Part shown: positions 49,369 through 58,269 of the stretch, in pieces
Position numbering within the stretch: position 1 is the stretch's first letter
Layout: each line of letters starts with the position of its first letter
NCBI RefSeq assembly: GCF_029338315.1
Contig: NZ_CP119794.1
Location: 1,984,001 to 2,048,000 of the forward strand
Length of the DNA: 64,000 nt
Source of the DNA: Haloarcula regularis
Lineage (GTDB): Archaea > Halobacteriota > Halobacteria > Halobacteriales > Haloarculaceae
Direction: 5' to 3'
Program-made: the position numbers and the translations under genes
Notes under the pieces: model-generated
The model's input: the letters and a program-made list of their open reading frames with translations, nothing else
Told to the model about the DNA's origin: nothing
Databases searched by the model: none

Positions 49369-50241
49369 CTACGCGTTCACCCGTTCGAGGTAGTGGGTGA
49401 CGACGATCTGTCCCCGGGCGGTGAGCACGGGGCCGCCGTCCTCGGACTCGATGAGCCCCTTCTCGTGGAGCGAGTGCAGCAGGCGCTTGACCTGTGTCGG
49501 TTCGGTGTCGAGGACGCTCGCGAGCGAGACGTCCATGTCGCCGGTCGAGTAGATGGTCGCCAGCGCCTCCGTCTCGGCCTCCGAGAGAGACAGCTGCGAG
49601 AGCGAGTCGATGACGCGCTGGTAGACCCGACGGATGTACCGCCCGAGCAACGAGAGCTTGCGGTTGGAGTCGACGGCCGCGAGCGTCGTCAGCGCCGTCC
49701 CGCCGTCCATGTGACTGACGACCAGCACCGGGCGTCGCTGTCCGTCGACGGCCCGTTCCTCCCGGTCGAAGTCGATGACCGAGTCCAGCGGAATCGTCAC
49801 CGGCCCCTCGTCGGTGTCGAACTCGACGGCGCCGGTCTGTAAGGTGAGCAGGCCGCCCTTGAACCCGGCGTCGGTGACCCGTCCCCCGACCTGCGCCGGG
49901 TGCTTGAGCGTCACGTCCGCCCCGTTGAGCATCGCCTTGTACAGCACCGTCACGAACTTCTCGATGGCGTCTTCGCCGGCGGCGACGGCGACGGCCAGCC
50001 GCTCGTCACGCTCCCGGTAGGCGACGGTGACCGGTGTGCCCGGCATCGGGTCGAAGAAGTTCGGGGTGGTGCCGACCGAGACGTCGAACACCGAGTCCAG
50101 CGGGACGCGCAGGGTGTCGTCCTCGCCGGCCGCCAGGACGAGCTGGCCCTTGCCGAGCAGGATCCGGCCCTCGACCGGCCCGTCCCAGTCAGTCGTCTCG
50201 GCGGCGAACGTCCCCGTGAAGTCGGCGAGCACCGATGACAT
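49369..50241 (-). CDS. cheF: chemotaxis protein CheF
   Basis: 290 residues matching the archaeal CheF (DUF439) pattern: VLADFTGTFAAE at the start, EGRILLGKGQLVLA, KHPAQVGGRVTD, EFDTDEGPVTIPLDSV, and a winged-helix end (LLHSLHEKGLIESEDGG, ALTARGQIVVTHYLE-like). CheF is the adaptor that links the bacterial-type Che proteins (CheY, CheC, CheD) to the archaellum motor. It normally sits in the che-arl region. Here it is alone, antisense, between E2 and E3 of the dehydrogenase, with its stop 3 bp from that of E2. It may be a second copy. Confidence 0.85.
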   Translation of the reverse strand: MSSVLADFTGTFAAETTDWDGPVEGRILLGKGQLVLAAGEDDTLRVPLDSVFDVSVGTTPNFFDPMPGTPVTVAYRERDERLAVAVAAGEDAIEKFVTVLYKAMLNGADVTLKHPAQVGGRVTDAGFKGGLLTLQTGAVEFDTDEGPVTIPLDSVIDFDREERAVDGQRRPVLVVSHMDGGTALTTLAAVDSNRKLSLLGRYIRRVYQRVIDSLSQLSLSEAETEALATIYSTGDMDVSLASVLDTEPTQVKRLLHSLHEKGLIESEDGGPVLTARGQIVVTHYLERVNA

Positions 50242-50351
50242 GTGGCGGTCAGATAGTTCACCTGACGGGCGCGACGGTATTGAGCTTTCGTTTCACGACG
50301 CGAGCCGTGAAGCGATACAAGAGTTAAACCGCCCCCGGTCGGACAGGGGGT

Positions 50352-51770
50352 ATGGTCGTCGGAGACGTCACGACGGGGACGGAACTGCTCGTAATCGGGG
50401 GCGGCCCGGGCGGGTACGTCGCCGCCATACGGGGCGCACAGCGCGGACTTGACACCACGCTCGTCGAGAAGAGCGACATCGGCGGGGCCTGTCTGAACCA
50501 CGGCTGTATCCCCTCGAAGGCGCTCGTCTCGGCCGCCGACGTCGCCCACGACGCCAGACAGGCCGAGAACATGGGCGTGTTCGCGGACCCGGCCGTCGAC
50601 ATGGCCGGCATGACCGCCTGGAAGGACGGCATCGTGACCCGCCTGACGAGGGGCGTCGAGTCGCTGTGCAAGAACGCCGGCGTGAACATCGTCTCTGGGA
50701 CCGCCTCCTTCGTCGACGAAGAGACGGTCCGGGTCGCCCACGGCGGCGAGGGCCAGGGCTCGGAGTCGATCGCCTTCGAACAGTGTGTCGTCGCGACGGG
50801 CAGTCGCCCGGTCGAGATACCCGGGTTCTCGTTCGCCGACGACCCCATCCTCGCCTCGCGGGACGCACTGGCCGTAGAGTCGGTTCCCGACGACCTGGTC
50901 GTCGTCGGCGCGGGCTACATCGGCATGGAACTCTCGACGGTGTTCGCCAAGCTCGGGGCGGACGTGACCGTCGTCGAAGTGCTCGATGACGTGCTGCCGG
51001 GCTACGAGGACGACCTCTCGCGTGTCGTCCGGGAGCGCGCCGAGTCGCTGGGCATCGACTTCCGCTTTGGCGAGGCCGCCCGCGACTGGGAGGCGACCGA
51101 CGACGGCATCCGCGTCCAGACGACCGACGAGGACGACGCGGTCGTCGAGTACGACGCCGAGAGGTGCCTGGTCGCGGTCGGTCGCGAACCGGTCACCGAC
51201 ACGCTCGACCTGGACGCCATCGGCCTGGAACCCGACGACGACGGCTTCCTCCGGACCGACGAACAGGCCCGGACCGACGTCGAGGGCGTCTTCGCCGTTG
51301 GCGACGTCGCCGGCGAACCGATGTTGGCCCACAAGGGCATGGCCGAGGGCGAGGTCGCCGCCGAGGTGGCCGCCGGCGACCCCGCCGCGCTCGACCACCA
51401 GGCCATCCCCGCGGCGGTGTTCACCGACCCCGAGATCGGCACCGTTGGCCTCACCGAGGCCGAGGCCGAAGCCGAGGGGTTCGACCCGGTCGTCGGCCGG
51501 ATGGCCATGCGAGCCAACGGCCGCGCGCTCACGCTCGACGAGAAGGACGGGTTCGTCCGCATCGTCGCCGACGCCGACACGGAGTTCGTCCTGGGCGCCC
51601 AGATCGTCGGACCCGAGGCCTCGGAACTCGTCGCTGAGGTCGGCCTGGCCATCGAGATGGGGGCGCGACTCGAGGACGTCGCCGGGACCGTCCACACGCA
51701 CCCGACGCTCTCGGAAGCCGTCCACGAGGCGGCCCTGGCCGCACGCGGCGAGCCAATCCACACCCGGTGA
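50352..51770 (+). CDS. lpdA: dihydrolipoyl dehydrogenase (E3)
   Basis: 472 residues. FAD site GGGPGGYVAAIRGAQRG, redox disulfide GGACLNHGCIPSKAL near residue 48, NAD site VVGAGYIGMELSTVFAKLG, second FAD site GVFAVGDVAGEPMLAHKG, and the C-terminal HAHPT-like THPTLSEAVHEAA with the catalytic His-Glu. It reoxidises dihydrolipoate on E2 and makes NADH. It completes the complex after cheF. A TACAAGAGTTAAAC stretch about 30 nt upstream may be its promoter, so expression may be separate from E1-E2. Confidence 0.96.
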   Translation: MVVGDVTTGTELLVIGGGPGGYVAAIRGAQRGLDTTLVEKSDIGGACLNHGCIPSKALVSAADVAHDARQAENMGVFADPAVDMAGMTAWKDGIVTRLTRGVESLCKNAGVNIVSGTASFVDEETVRVAHGGEGQGSESIAFEQCVVATGSRPVEIPGFSFADDPILASRDALAVESVPDDLVVVGAGYIGMELSTVFAKLGADVTVVEVLDDVLPGYEDDLSRVVRERAESLGIDFRFGEAARDWEATDDGIRVQTTDEDDAVVEYDAERCLVAVGREPVTDTLDLDAIGLEPDDDGFLRTDEQARTDVEGVFAVGDVAGEPMLAHKGMAEGEVAAEVAAGDPAALDHQAIPAAVFTDPEIGTVGLTEAEAEAEGFDPVVGRMAMRANGRALTLDEKDGFVRIVADADTEFVLGAQIVGPEASELVAEVGLAIEMGARLEDVAGTVHTHPTLSEAVHEAALAARGEPIHTR

Positions 51771-51842
51771 GTGGCAGGGTTCGACACCAGCAGAAAAGTT
51801 ATAGTCGATGTTGGGTAACGGGAGGCTACAGGTGTCGGTACG

Positions 51843-52466
51843 ATGGCTCCCCAAGACCACATCCCGGACGACCGGATAGCCCGGACGGTGCTCTCCGGGT
51901 CGACGTACGAGCGCGTCCGGTACGAGCGCTACGCCTTCTTCAGGCAGTCGGTACCACGGACGCTGACCGCCCAGAGCGGCATCCTCGCGCTGCTCGCGCT
52001 CACACTCCCGATGTACGGCCTCTACCCCGAGAGCGTGGCGGCGTTCCTCCCGGCGACCGACCCGGCCGTCGCATCGCCGAAGGCCATCCTGCTCGCGGTG
52101 TTCGGGGGCGGGATGCTCCTGTTGAGCGCCGCGCTGCTGGTCGGCGCCGGCCTCTACCGGGCCCGGTTCTCGCCGCTGACGGAGTCCCAGGCCCACAGCG
52201 TCATCGACGTGGAGGACTTCGCCAGGTACGTCGGCCTCGGGACCGGCGCGCTCGCCGTCGTCCTCTCTGTCGCCATCTTCGCCGTCGGCCTCGGCGGCGG
52301 TGAAGCCGTCGGCGCCTACCTGGAGGTGACGGGCCGGAACCCGTTCGTCGACTCCGGAACGGGCGTCTCGGTCCAGGTTGTCGCGCTCGCGGCCTTCGTC
52401 GCCAGCGTCCTCCTCTTCTTCGTCGGGCGCTACCTCTCGGTGCTGCTTGCGGTCACGGCGCGGTGA
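51843..52466 (+). CDS. membrane protein, four helices, unknown
   Basis: 207 residues: a polar N-terminus of about 40, then four hydrophobic segments near residues 42-70, 83-105, 135-160 and 180-205. There is no recognised motif; the mid part holds ESQAHSVIDVEDFARYVGLG. A GTTATAG box lies about 35 nt before the ATG. It is 72 bp after lpdA and might share its transcript. I do not recognise the family. Confidence 0.7.
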   Translation: MAPQDHIPDDRIARTVLSGSTYERVRYERYAFFRQSVPRTLTAQSGILALLALTLPMYGLYPESVAAFLPATDPAVASPKAILLAVFGGGMLLLSAALLVGAGLYRARFSPLTESQAHSVIDVEDFARYVGLGTGALAVVLSVAIFAVGLGGGEAVGAYLEVTGRNPFVDSGTGVSVQVVALAAFVASVLLFFVGRYLSVLLAVTAR

Positions 52467-52511
52467 CCCGACCCACGCACCTATAGGTCACGCGACCGTC
52501 ATCTGACGAAC

Positions 52512-53349
52512 ATGGTCTCGAACCAGAGCGGTACCTTCGACATCGGCGGCGACCTCACGGTCAGGCGCCTCGGCTTCGGCGCGATGCGCATCACCGGCGA
52601 CGGCATCATCGGCGAGCCGGACGACGTCGCGAACGCCCGCGCCGTCCTGGAACGGGCGGTCGAACTGGGCGTCGACTTCATCGACACCGCCGACTCCTAC
52701 GGTCCCGGCGTCTCCGAGCGCCTCATCGGCGAGACACTCGACACGGAGCGCGAGGACCTCGTCATCGCCACCAAGGGCGGGCTGTTGCGCAACACCGACA
52801 CGGACTGGCTCCCACGGCGACCCGGACTACCTGCGCAACGCCCAGCTGTGCTCGCGCGACCGCCTGCGGATGGACCCCATCGACCTCTACCAGTTCCACC
52901 GGCCCGACCCCGACACGCCCTTCGAGGACTCGGTCCGGACGCTCGCGGAGCTGAAAGACGAGGGGCTGGTCCGTCACGTCGGCCTCTCGAACGTCTCGGT
53001 CGACCAGCTGGAGCGGGCCCGTGACATCGTCGAGATCGCGACGGTCCAGAACCGCTACAACATCACCGACCGGGACAGCGAGGCGGTGCTGGAGGCCTGC
53101 GAGGAGTACGACATCGGCTTCATCCCGTGGTTCCCCCTCGGGGCCGGAAGCGTCGGCGAGGTCGAGGGCATCGACGCAATCGCCGAGCGCCACGACGCCA
53201 CGCGCCACCAGATCGCGCTGGCGTGGCTGCTGGAACACTCCGACGTGATGCTTCCGATTCCCGGCACCGCGGACCTCGAGCACCTCGAGCAGAACGTCGC
53301 GGCGACCGAGATCGACCTCAGCGACGCGGACGTGGCGACGCTGTCCTGA
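52512..53349 (+). CDS. aldo/keto reductase, frameshifted
   Basis: The two frames add up to about 279 residues of an aldo/keto reductase: [14 protein letters not shown], the catalytic Asp and Tyr in [15 protein letters not shown], the Lys in VIATKGGL, then [29 protein letters not shown] and [10 protein letters not shown]. The break is at the CCC at 52811-52813. In family members the spot reads W-x-P-x-G-x-P, and two further C's would give [14 protein letters not shown] in the second frame. All catalytic residues are present, so it is either recently damaged or mis-sequenced. It reduces carbonyls with NADPH; the substrate is unknown. Confidence 0.85.
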
Positions 53350-53402
53350 GCGGCCGGCGAGCGACCGGGGTTCTTTTCATGTCGAGTGGTCTACCGGCGG
53401 GT

Positions 53403-54218
53403 ATGACGACCATCACGCTGGGCCCGGCCGGGACCTACTCCCACCGGGCCGCACAGGCGCTCGGCGACGAGGGCATCGAGTTCGCCGAGTCGATGACCGC
53501 CATCGTCGAGGCCGTCGCCGAGGGCGAGGCGGACCACGGCGTCGTCCCGGTCGAGAACAGCATCGAGGGCTCCGTGACCGAGTCGCTGGACGCCTTCGCG
53601 ACCTACGACGTCGCCGTGGTCAAGGAGATCATCACCCCCATCCGCCACGCCCTGCTGGCCCAGAGCGAGGCGTTCGACCTCGTCGCCAGTCACGCCCAGG
53701 CGCTGGCCCAGTGTCGAGGCTGGCTGGAGGAACACTACCCGGACGTCGACGTCGAGGCCGTCGCCTCCACCGCCCGCGGCGTCGAGCGCGCCCGCGAGGA
53801 CCCGTCGGTGGCGGCCATCGGCCACCCCGCGAACGCCACGAACGGGACCGACCTCGAACTGCTGGCCGAGGACATCCAGGACAAGTCCTCGAACGCGACC
53901 CGGTTCCTGGCCGTCGCGCCGGCCAGCGAGCGCTCGGAGGCCGGCGGCAAGACCTCGTTCATCGTCTACCCGAACGACGACCACCCCGGGCTCCTCCTGG
54001 AACTGCTCCGGCCCTTCGCCGACCGGGACATCAACCTCACGCGCCTAGAGTCGCGCCCGAGCGGGGAGCGCCTGGGCGACTACCTCTTTCACATCGACAT
54101 CGCGGCGGGGCTCTACGAGGAGCGCACCCAGGCAGCCCTCGCGGACATCGAGGCCCTGGCCGAGAACGGGTGGGTCCGCCGCCTGGGCTCGTACGACTCA
54201 CAGACGGTGCTGGACTGA
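53403..54218 (+). CDS. pheA: prephenate dehydratase
   Basis: 271 residues. Catalytic domain: GPAGTYSHRAAQAL, GVVPVENSIEGSVTESLDAF, and the DKSSNATRFLAVA segment with the Thr-Arg-Phe motif. C-terminal ACT domain from about residue 185 (SFIVYPNDDHPGLLLELLRPF), with the ESRPSGERLGDYLFHID part that senses phenylalanine. It converts prephenate to phenylpyruvate in Phe synthesis and is probably inhibited by Phe. The ATG at 53403 lies about 30 nt after a TTCTTTTC box; an upstream ATG at 53379 would add eight residues. Confidence 0.94.
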   Translation: MTTITLGPAGTYSHRAAQALGDEGIEFAESMTAIVEAVAEGEADHGVVPVENSIEGSVTESLDAFATYDVAVVKEIITPIRHALLAQSEAFDLVASHAQALAQCRGWLEEHYPDVDVEAVASTARGVERAREDPSVAAIGHPANATNGTDLELLAEDIQDKSSNATRFLAVAPASERSEAGGKTSFIVYPNDDHPGLLLELLRPFADRDINLTRLESRPSGERLGDYLFHIDIAAGLYEERTQAALADIEALAENGWVRRLGSYDSQTVLD

Positions 54219-54311
54219 CCGGCCCGCGGGCGGTCTGTCGAGCGCGTCGCCCGGCCGGGAAACCTGACAGTTCGTTCTAGAGTTAAGTCCACGGGCGACG
54301 TACGGTCGACC

Positions 54312-54716
54312 ATGAGCGACAGAGACCCGCTCGGCGAGCTCGAGCGAGCGTTCGACCTCCTCAACGACCAGTTCGGGACCGGCCTGGCGGGCGTCCCGAC
54401 GGACGTCGTCGACGAGGGCGAGGCGTTCGTCGTCCACGCCGACCTCCCGGGCTTCTCGAAAGACGACATCGAGGTCCAGCTCGCCGACGAACGGCAGCTC
54501 ACCGTCAGCGCGACGGCGAGCGAGGACCACGAGAGCCGAGAGGGCACCTACGTCCAGCGCGAGCGCAGCAGACAGTCGGCCAGCCGGACGGTGGTTCTCC
54601 CGGAACCCGTCGACGAGTCGGCGACCAGCGCCACCTACGAGGACGGCGTGCTGACGGTCCGACTGACCAAGGCGACCCGGACCGACGACGGGGGGACAGA
54701 CATCCCGGTGAGCTGA
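54312..54716 (+). CDS. Hsp20/alpha-crystallin small heat-shock protein
   Basis: 134 residues. The alpha-crystallin domain runs from about residue 35 to 125 (FVVHADLPGFSKDDIEVQL; GTYVQRERSRQSASRTVVLP) and ends with ATYEDGVLTVRLTK, the family's closing strand. The C-terminal IPV gives the I-x-I/V-type tail motif used in oligomer assembly. It holds unfolding proteins soluble without ATP. The peroxiredoxin gene starts 2 bp after its stop, so both are one stress operon. A GAGTTAAG box lies about 35 nt upstream. Confidence 0.92.
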   Translation: MSDRDPLGELERAFDLLNDQFGTGLAGVPTDVVDEGEAFVVHADLPGFSKDDIEVQLADERQLTVSATASEDHESREGTYVQRERSRQSASRTVVLPEPVDESATSATYEDGVLTVRLTKATRTDDGGTDIPVS

Positions 54717-54718
54717 CG

Positions 54719-55177
54719 ATGGTGCTTCACCCCGGGACGACGGTCCCGACGATACGCGCACGCAACCAGTGGGGCGAGTCTGTCCGCCCGGACTTCCGGA
54801 CGCCCACCGTGCTGTACTTCTATCCGGCGGACGACACCCCGGGCTGTACGACCGAGGCGACCCAGTTCAACGAGCGCTACGAGCGCTACGCCGAGGCCGG
54901 CGTCGAGGTGTACGGCGTCTCGACGGACACCGTCGACGACCACTGCGAGTTCGCCCAGGAACAGGACCTCTCGTTCGACCTGCTGGCCGACCCCGACGGC
55001 AACCTCGCCGCGGCGTTCGACGTCGATCTCGTCGACGGGCGCGCCCGGCGGACGACGTTCGTCATCGCCAGGGGACAGGTCGTCGGCGTCTACGAGGGCG
55101 TCCGGGCAGCGGGGCACGCCGCGGAGGTGCTACGTGACCTCCAGGAGGTCGGCCTGATCCAGCTGCGCGAGCCGTAG
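54719..55177 (+). CDS. peroxiredoxin (Bcp/PrxQ type)
   Basis: 152 residues, thioredoxin fold. The peroxidatic Cys is in YFYPADDTPGCTTEATQFNE near residue 41. The resolving Cys expected five residues later in PrxQ is replaced, so resolution may use the Cys in DDHCEFAQEQ or an outside thiol. It reduces peroxides. It overlaps nothing but starts 2 bp after hsp20, and its stop is adjacent to that of leuS, which converges on it. Confidence 0.9.
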   Translation: MVLHPGTTVPTIRARNQWGESVRPDFRTPTVLYFYPADDTPGCTTEATQFNERYERYAEAGVEVYGVSTDTVDDHCEFAQEQDLSFDLLADPDGNLAAAFDVDLVDGRARRTTFVIARGQVVGVYEGVRAAGHAAEVLRDLQEVGLIQLREP

Positions 55178-57913
55178 TCAGGCCTCGATGTCGATGCCCG
55201 GACGACCGGGCGCCGCCTTCGTCACCAGGTCGTCGTCGGCCTCCTCGGCCGACTGGACGACCACCTCGGCGTCGAACTCGCGCTCGACGAGCCAGGTGGC
55301 CCGCCGGAGCGCCGCCAGCTCGCCGGCCGGGTCGAGGTGCTCGTCCAGCGACTGGGCGCGACCCGCGATCTCCTTCGCGAAGTCGGCGGCCGCCTCGCCG
55401 TGCTGGCGCAGCTCCTCGTCCTGCATGACGGTCCCGACGACGTTGCCGTCCGCTTCTTTCGCGAGGTCGACCACGCGGTGCTTCCACCGCGGGGCGACGG
55501 CGAGTGTGATGCGCTGAGGGTCCTCGATGCCGACGGTGTCGACGATGTCCCGGACGTCCTCGCGGGTGTTCTCGACCAACCGGCGACCGATTTCGTAGTC
55601 GGCGGGCACCTCGCCGTCGGGCCAGTCGGCCGCCGCCAGCAGGCCGTCGTTGCCCAGCACGTCCCACACCTCCTCGGCGACGTGCGGGGCGACTGGCGCG
55701 AGGAGTTTCGCGGCGACGCGGATCCCACGTTCGAGCGTCGTGGCGTCGGGCGTCGTCGCGTCCTCGTAGCGCCGCAGCAAGGAGACCAGCTCGCGCAGCG
55801 CCTGCATCGCGTGGTTGAACCGGAACTGCTCGTACTCCTCGGTCGCCCGTGCGGCCGTCGCATCGATCTCGCGGGCCACGTAGTCTGCGATGTCACCACT
55901 AGACTCGTCGGTGGCGACGTCGCCCTCGGCGAACGCCTCGGCCAGCGTGTAGACGTTCTGGAGGAAGCTGTGGGCCGCCTGGACCTCCTCGGCGCTCCAG
56001 GCCAGTTCCTTCTCGGGCTGGGCGGCCTCCATGATGAACAGGCGGGCGGTGTCGGCCCCGTACTCGTCGACGATGCGCTGGGGAGAGACGCCGTTGCCGC
56101 GGCTCTTGGACATCTTGTGACCGTCCTCGCCCAGCACCATCCCCTGGTTCGTGAGGTTGGTGAACGGTTCGCGGGTGCCATCGAGCAGGTCGATGTCGTC
56201 GAGCACCTTCGTGAAGAAGCGGGCATAGAGCAGGTGCATCACGGCGTGTTCGATGCCGCCGACGTACTGGTCGACGGGCATCCAGTCGCTGGCCCGGTCG
56301 TGGTCGAACGGGGCGTCCTCGAGGTCCGGCGAGGTGTAGCGCAGGAAGTACCACGAGGAGTCGACGAACGTGTCCATCGTGTCCGTCTCGCGCTCGGCGG
56401 GGTCGCCACAGTCCGGACACTCGACGTGCTTCCACTCCTCGGCCGCGTCCAGCGGGTTGCCGGTGGTGTGGATGAACTCCGGCAGTTCGACGGGCAGGTC
56501 CTCGTCGGGGACTGGGACGTAGCCACAGTCGTCGCAGTGGACCATCGGGATGGGCGTGCCCCAGTAGCGCTGGCGGGAGATGCCCCAGTCGCGCAGGTTG
56601 TACTCGGTGCGGTGTTCGCCGTCGAACTCATCGACGAAGCGGTCGCGGGCCTCCTCGCTGGTCAGGCCGTCGAACTCGCCGCTGTCGACCAGCACACCGC
56701 CGGACTCGCCGTGCTCGTCCGACGAGCCCCCGACCTCGCTGAGGTCGAGGACGCCGTCGTCGGGGTAGGCCGCCTCCTGCACGTCGATCTCCTCGGGGTC
56801 GACGTCGGCTTCCTCGGTGGGTTCGACCACCTGCACGATGTCGATGTCGTGGTGCTCGGCGAACTCGTGGTCGCGTTCGTCGTGGGCCGGCACGGCGTAG
56901 AGCGCGCCCGTACCCACGTCGGTCAGGACGTAGTCGGCGACGTAGACGGGGATCTCCTCGCCCGTCGCGGGGTTGACGGCGTACTCGCCGGTGAAGACGC
57001 CGGAGGTGACGTCCAGGTCGTCCTCGTCGGCCGCTTCGGCCATTTCGATGTAGTCGGCGACCTCGTCGTTGTCAGCGGCGATTTCCTGGGCGACGGGATG
57101 GCCGGGGGCCAGCGAGAAGAAGGTGGCCCCGTAGATGGTGTCCAGGCGGGTCGTGAAGATGTCCACCTCGCCGTAGCCGGGAATCTCGAAGGCGACGCTC
57201 GCGCCCTCCTGGCGGCCGATCCAGTTGCGCTGCATCTCCCGGACGTTGTTGGGCCAGCCCTCCAGGTCGTCCAGGGCCTCGAGCAGCTCCTCGGCGTAGT
57301 CGGTGATGGTGAGGAACCACTGGTCCATCTCGCGGTGCTCGATGGGCGTGTCACACCGCCAGCACAGTTCCTCTTCGCCCTCTACTTGCTCGTCGGCCAG
57401 CACCGTCTCGCAGGAGGGACACCAGTTCAGTTCGGAGGCCTGGCGCTCGACCAGGCCGGCCTCGCGGAACTGCGTGAAGAGCCACTGGTTCCAGCGGTAG
57501 TACTCGGGTTCGCAGGTAGTGACCTCGCGCTCCCAGTCGTAGCCAAAGCCCATCTCGGCAAACTGGGCTTTCATCGAGTCGATGCACTGCATCGTCCACT
57601 CGCGGGGGTTGGTGTCCCGCTCCTCGGCGGCGTTCTCGGCGGGCAGGCCAAAGGAGTCCCAGCCCATCGGGTGGAGGACCGACTCGCCGCGCATCCGCTC
57701 GAAGCGGGCGAAGGCGTCGGTGATGGTGTAGTTCCGGACGTGGCCCATGTGGAGACTCCCCGAGGTGTACGGGAACATCGCCAGCACGTACTCGGGGTCC
57801 TCGGCGTCGTCGTCGATGCGGAACACGTCGGCCTCCTCCCAGGCGGCCTGCCAGGCGGGTTCGATCTCCGAGTGGTCGAACCCACGCTCGCGTTCCTCGC
57901 CAGTCGTGGTCAT
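55178..57913 (-). CDS. leuS: leucyl-tRNA synthetase
   Basis: 911 residues. HIGH motif in YTSGSLHMGHVRNYTI near residue 53, KMSKS in DGHKMSKSRGNGV near residue 600, and the CP1 editing domain between, with the threonine-rich DIFTTRLDTIYGATF. Two zinc-type Cys sets are visible (CPSCETV with CWRCD; CDDCGY with CPDCGD). The bacterial-like arrangement is usual for haloarchaeal LeuRS. A GGTATAGC box lies about 35 nt before the ATG. Confidence 0.96.
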   Translation of the reverse strand: MTTTGEERERGFDHSEIEPAWQAAWEEADVFRIDDDAEDPEYVLAMFPYTSGSLHMGHVRNYTITDAFARFERMRGESVLHPMGWDSFGLPAENAAEERDTNPREWTMQCIDSMKAQFAEMGFGYDWEREVTTCEPEYYRWNQWLFTQFREAGLVERQASELNWCPSCETVLADEQVEGEEELCWRCDTPIEHREMDQWFLTITDYAEELLEALDDLEGWPNNVREMQRNWIGRQEGASVAFEIPGYGEVDIFTTRLDTIYGATFFSLAPGHPVAQEIAADNDEVADYIEMAEAADEDDLDVTSGVFTGEYAVNPATGEEIPVYVADYVLTDVGTGALYAVPAHDERDHEFAEHHDIDIVQVVEPTEEADVDPEEIDVQEAAYPDDGVLDLSEVGGSSDEHGESGGVLVDSGEFDGLTSEEARDRFVDEFDGEHRTEYNLRDWGISRQRYWGTPIPMVHCDDCGYVPVPDEDLPVELPEFIHTTGNPLDAAEEWKHVECPDCGDPAERETDTMDTFVDSSWYFLRYTSPDLEDAPFDHDRASDWMPVDQYVGGIEHAVMHLLYARFFTKVLDDIDLLDGTREPFTNLTNQGMVLGEDGHKMSKSRGNGVSPQRIVDEYGADTARLFIMEAAQPEKELAWSAEEVQAAHSFLQNVYTLAEAFAEGDVATDESSGDIADYVAREIDATAARATEEYEQFRFNHAMQALRELVSLLRRYEDATTPDATTLERGIRVAAKLLAPVAPHVAEEVWDVLGNDGLLAAADWPDGEVPADYEIGRRLVENTREDVRDIVDTVGIEDPQRITLAVAPRWKHRVVDLAKEADGNVVGTVMQDEELRQHGEAAADFAKEIAGRAQSLDEHLDPAGELAALRRATWLVEREFDAEVVVQSAEEADDDLVTKAAPGRPGIDIEA

Positions 57914-58059
57914 AGTAGGTTGGATTCGGACACCGAGATTGCTATACCTTTCCCTTCACGTGACCGACGGGTGCTGACGCGGAGCGATGCGACGCCACGC
58001 GTGCGGCCGTTCCTGACAGCGAGGGTAGCCTTATGCGGTCAGCGCGCCTAGTGGCAGGT

Positions 58060-58269
58060 ATGGCTGAAAGTGACGAGTCGAGCGACTCGATACTGCCCGA
58101 ACCGCTGCGGACGGTCACACCGCCCTCCAGAACCCACCCCGACCAGGACATGGACATCATCGGCTGGGGGATATTCCTCGGGTTGCTCGTCCTGCTGGTT
58201 CCACTGCTACCCTTCATCATCATCGTCTGGGTCATCTCGAAGGTCGTCGAGGCGCTGACGCCGACTTAG
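58060..58269 (+). CDS. small single-helix membrane protein
   Basis: 69 residues: a polar, proline-rich head (LPEPLRTVTPPSRTHPDQDM) then one long hydrophobic helix (IIGWGIFLGLLVLLVPLLPF and on). I recall haloarchaeal small proteins with the same TVTP and D(M)D-IGW pattern but no known function. TTATGCG about 28 nt upstream fits a leaderless ATG at 58060. It ends over the stop of the next, convergent gene by 4 bp. Confidence 0.72.
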   Translation: MAESDESSDSILPEPLRTVTPPSRTHPDQDMDIIGWGIFLGLLVLLVPLLPFIIIVWVISKVVEALTPT

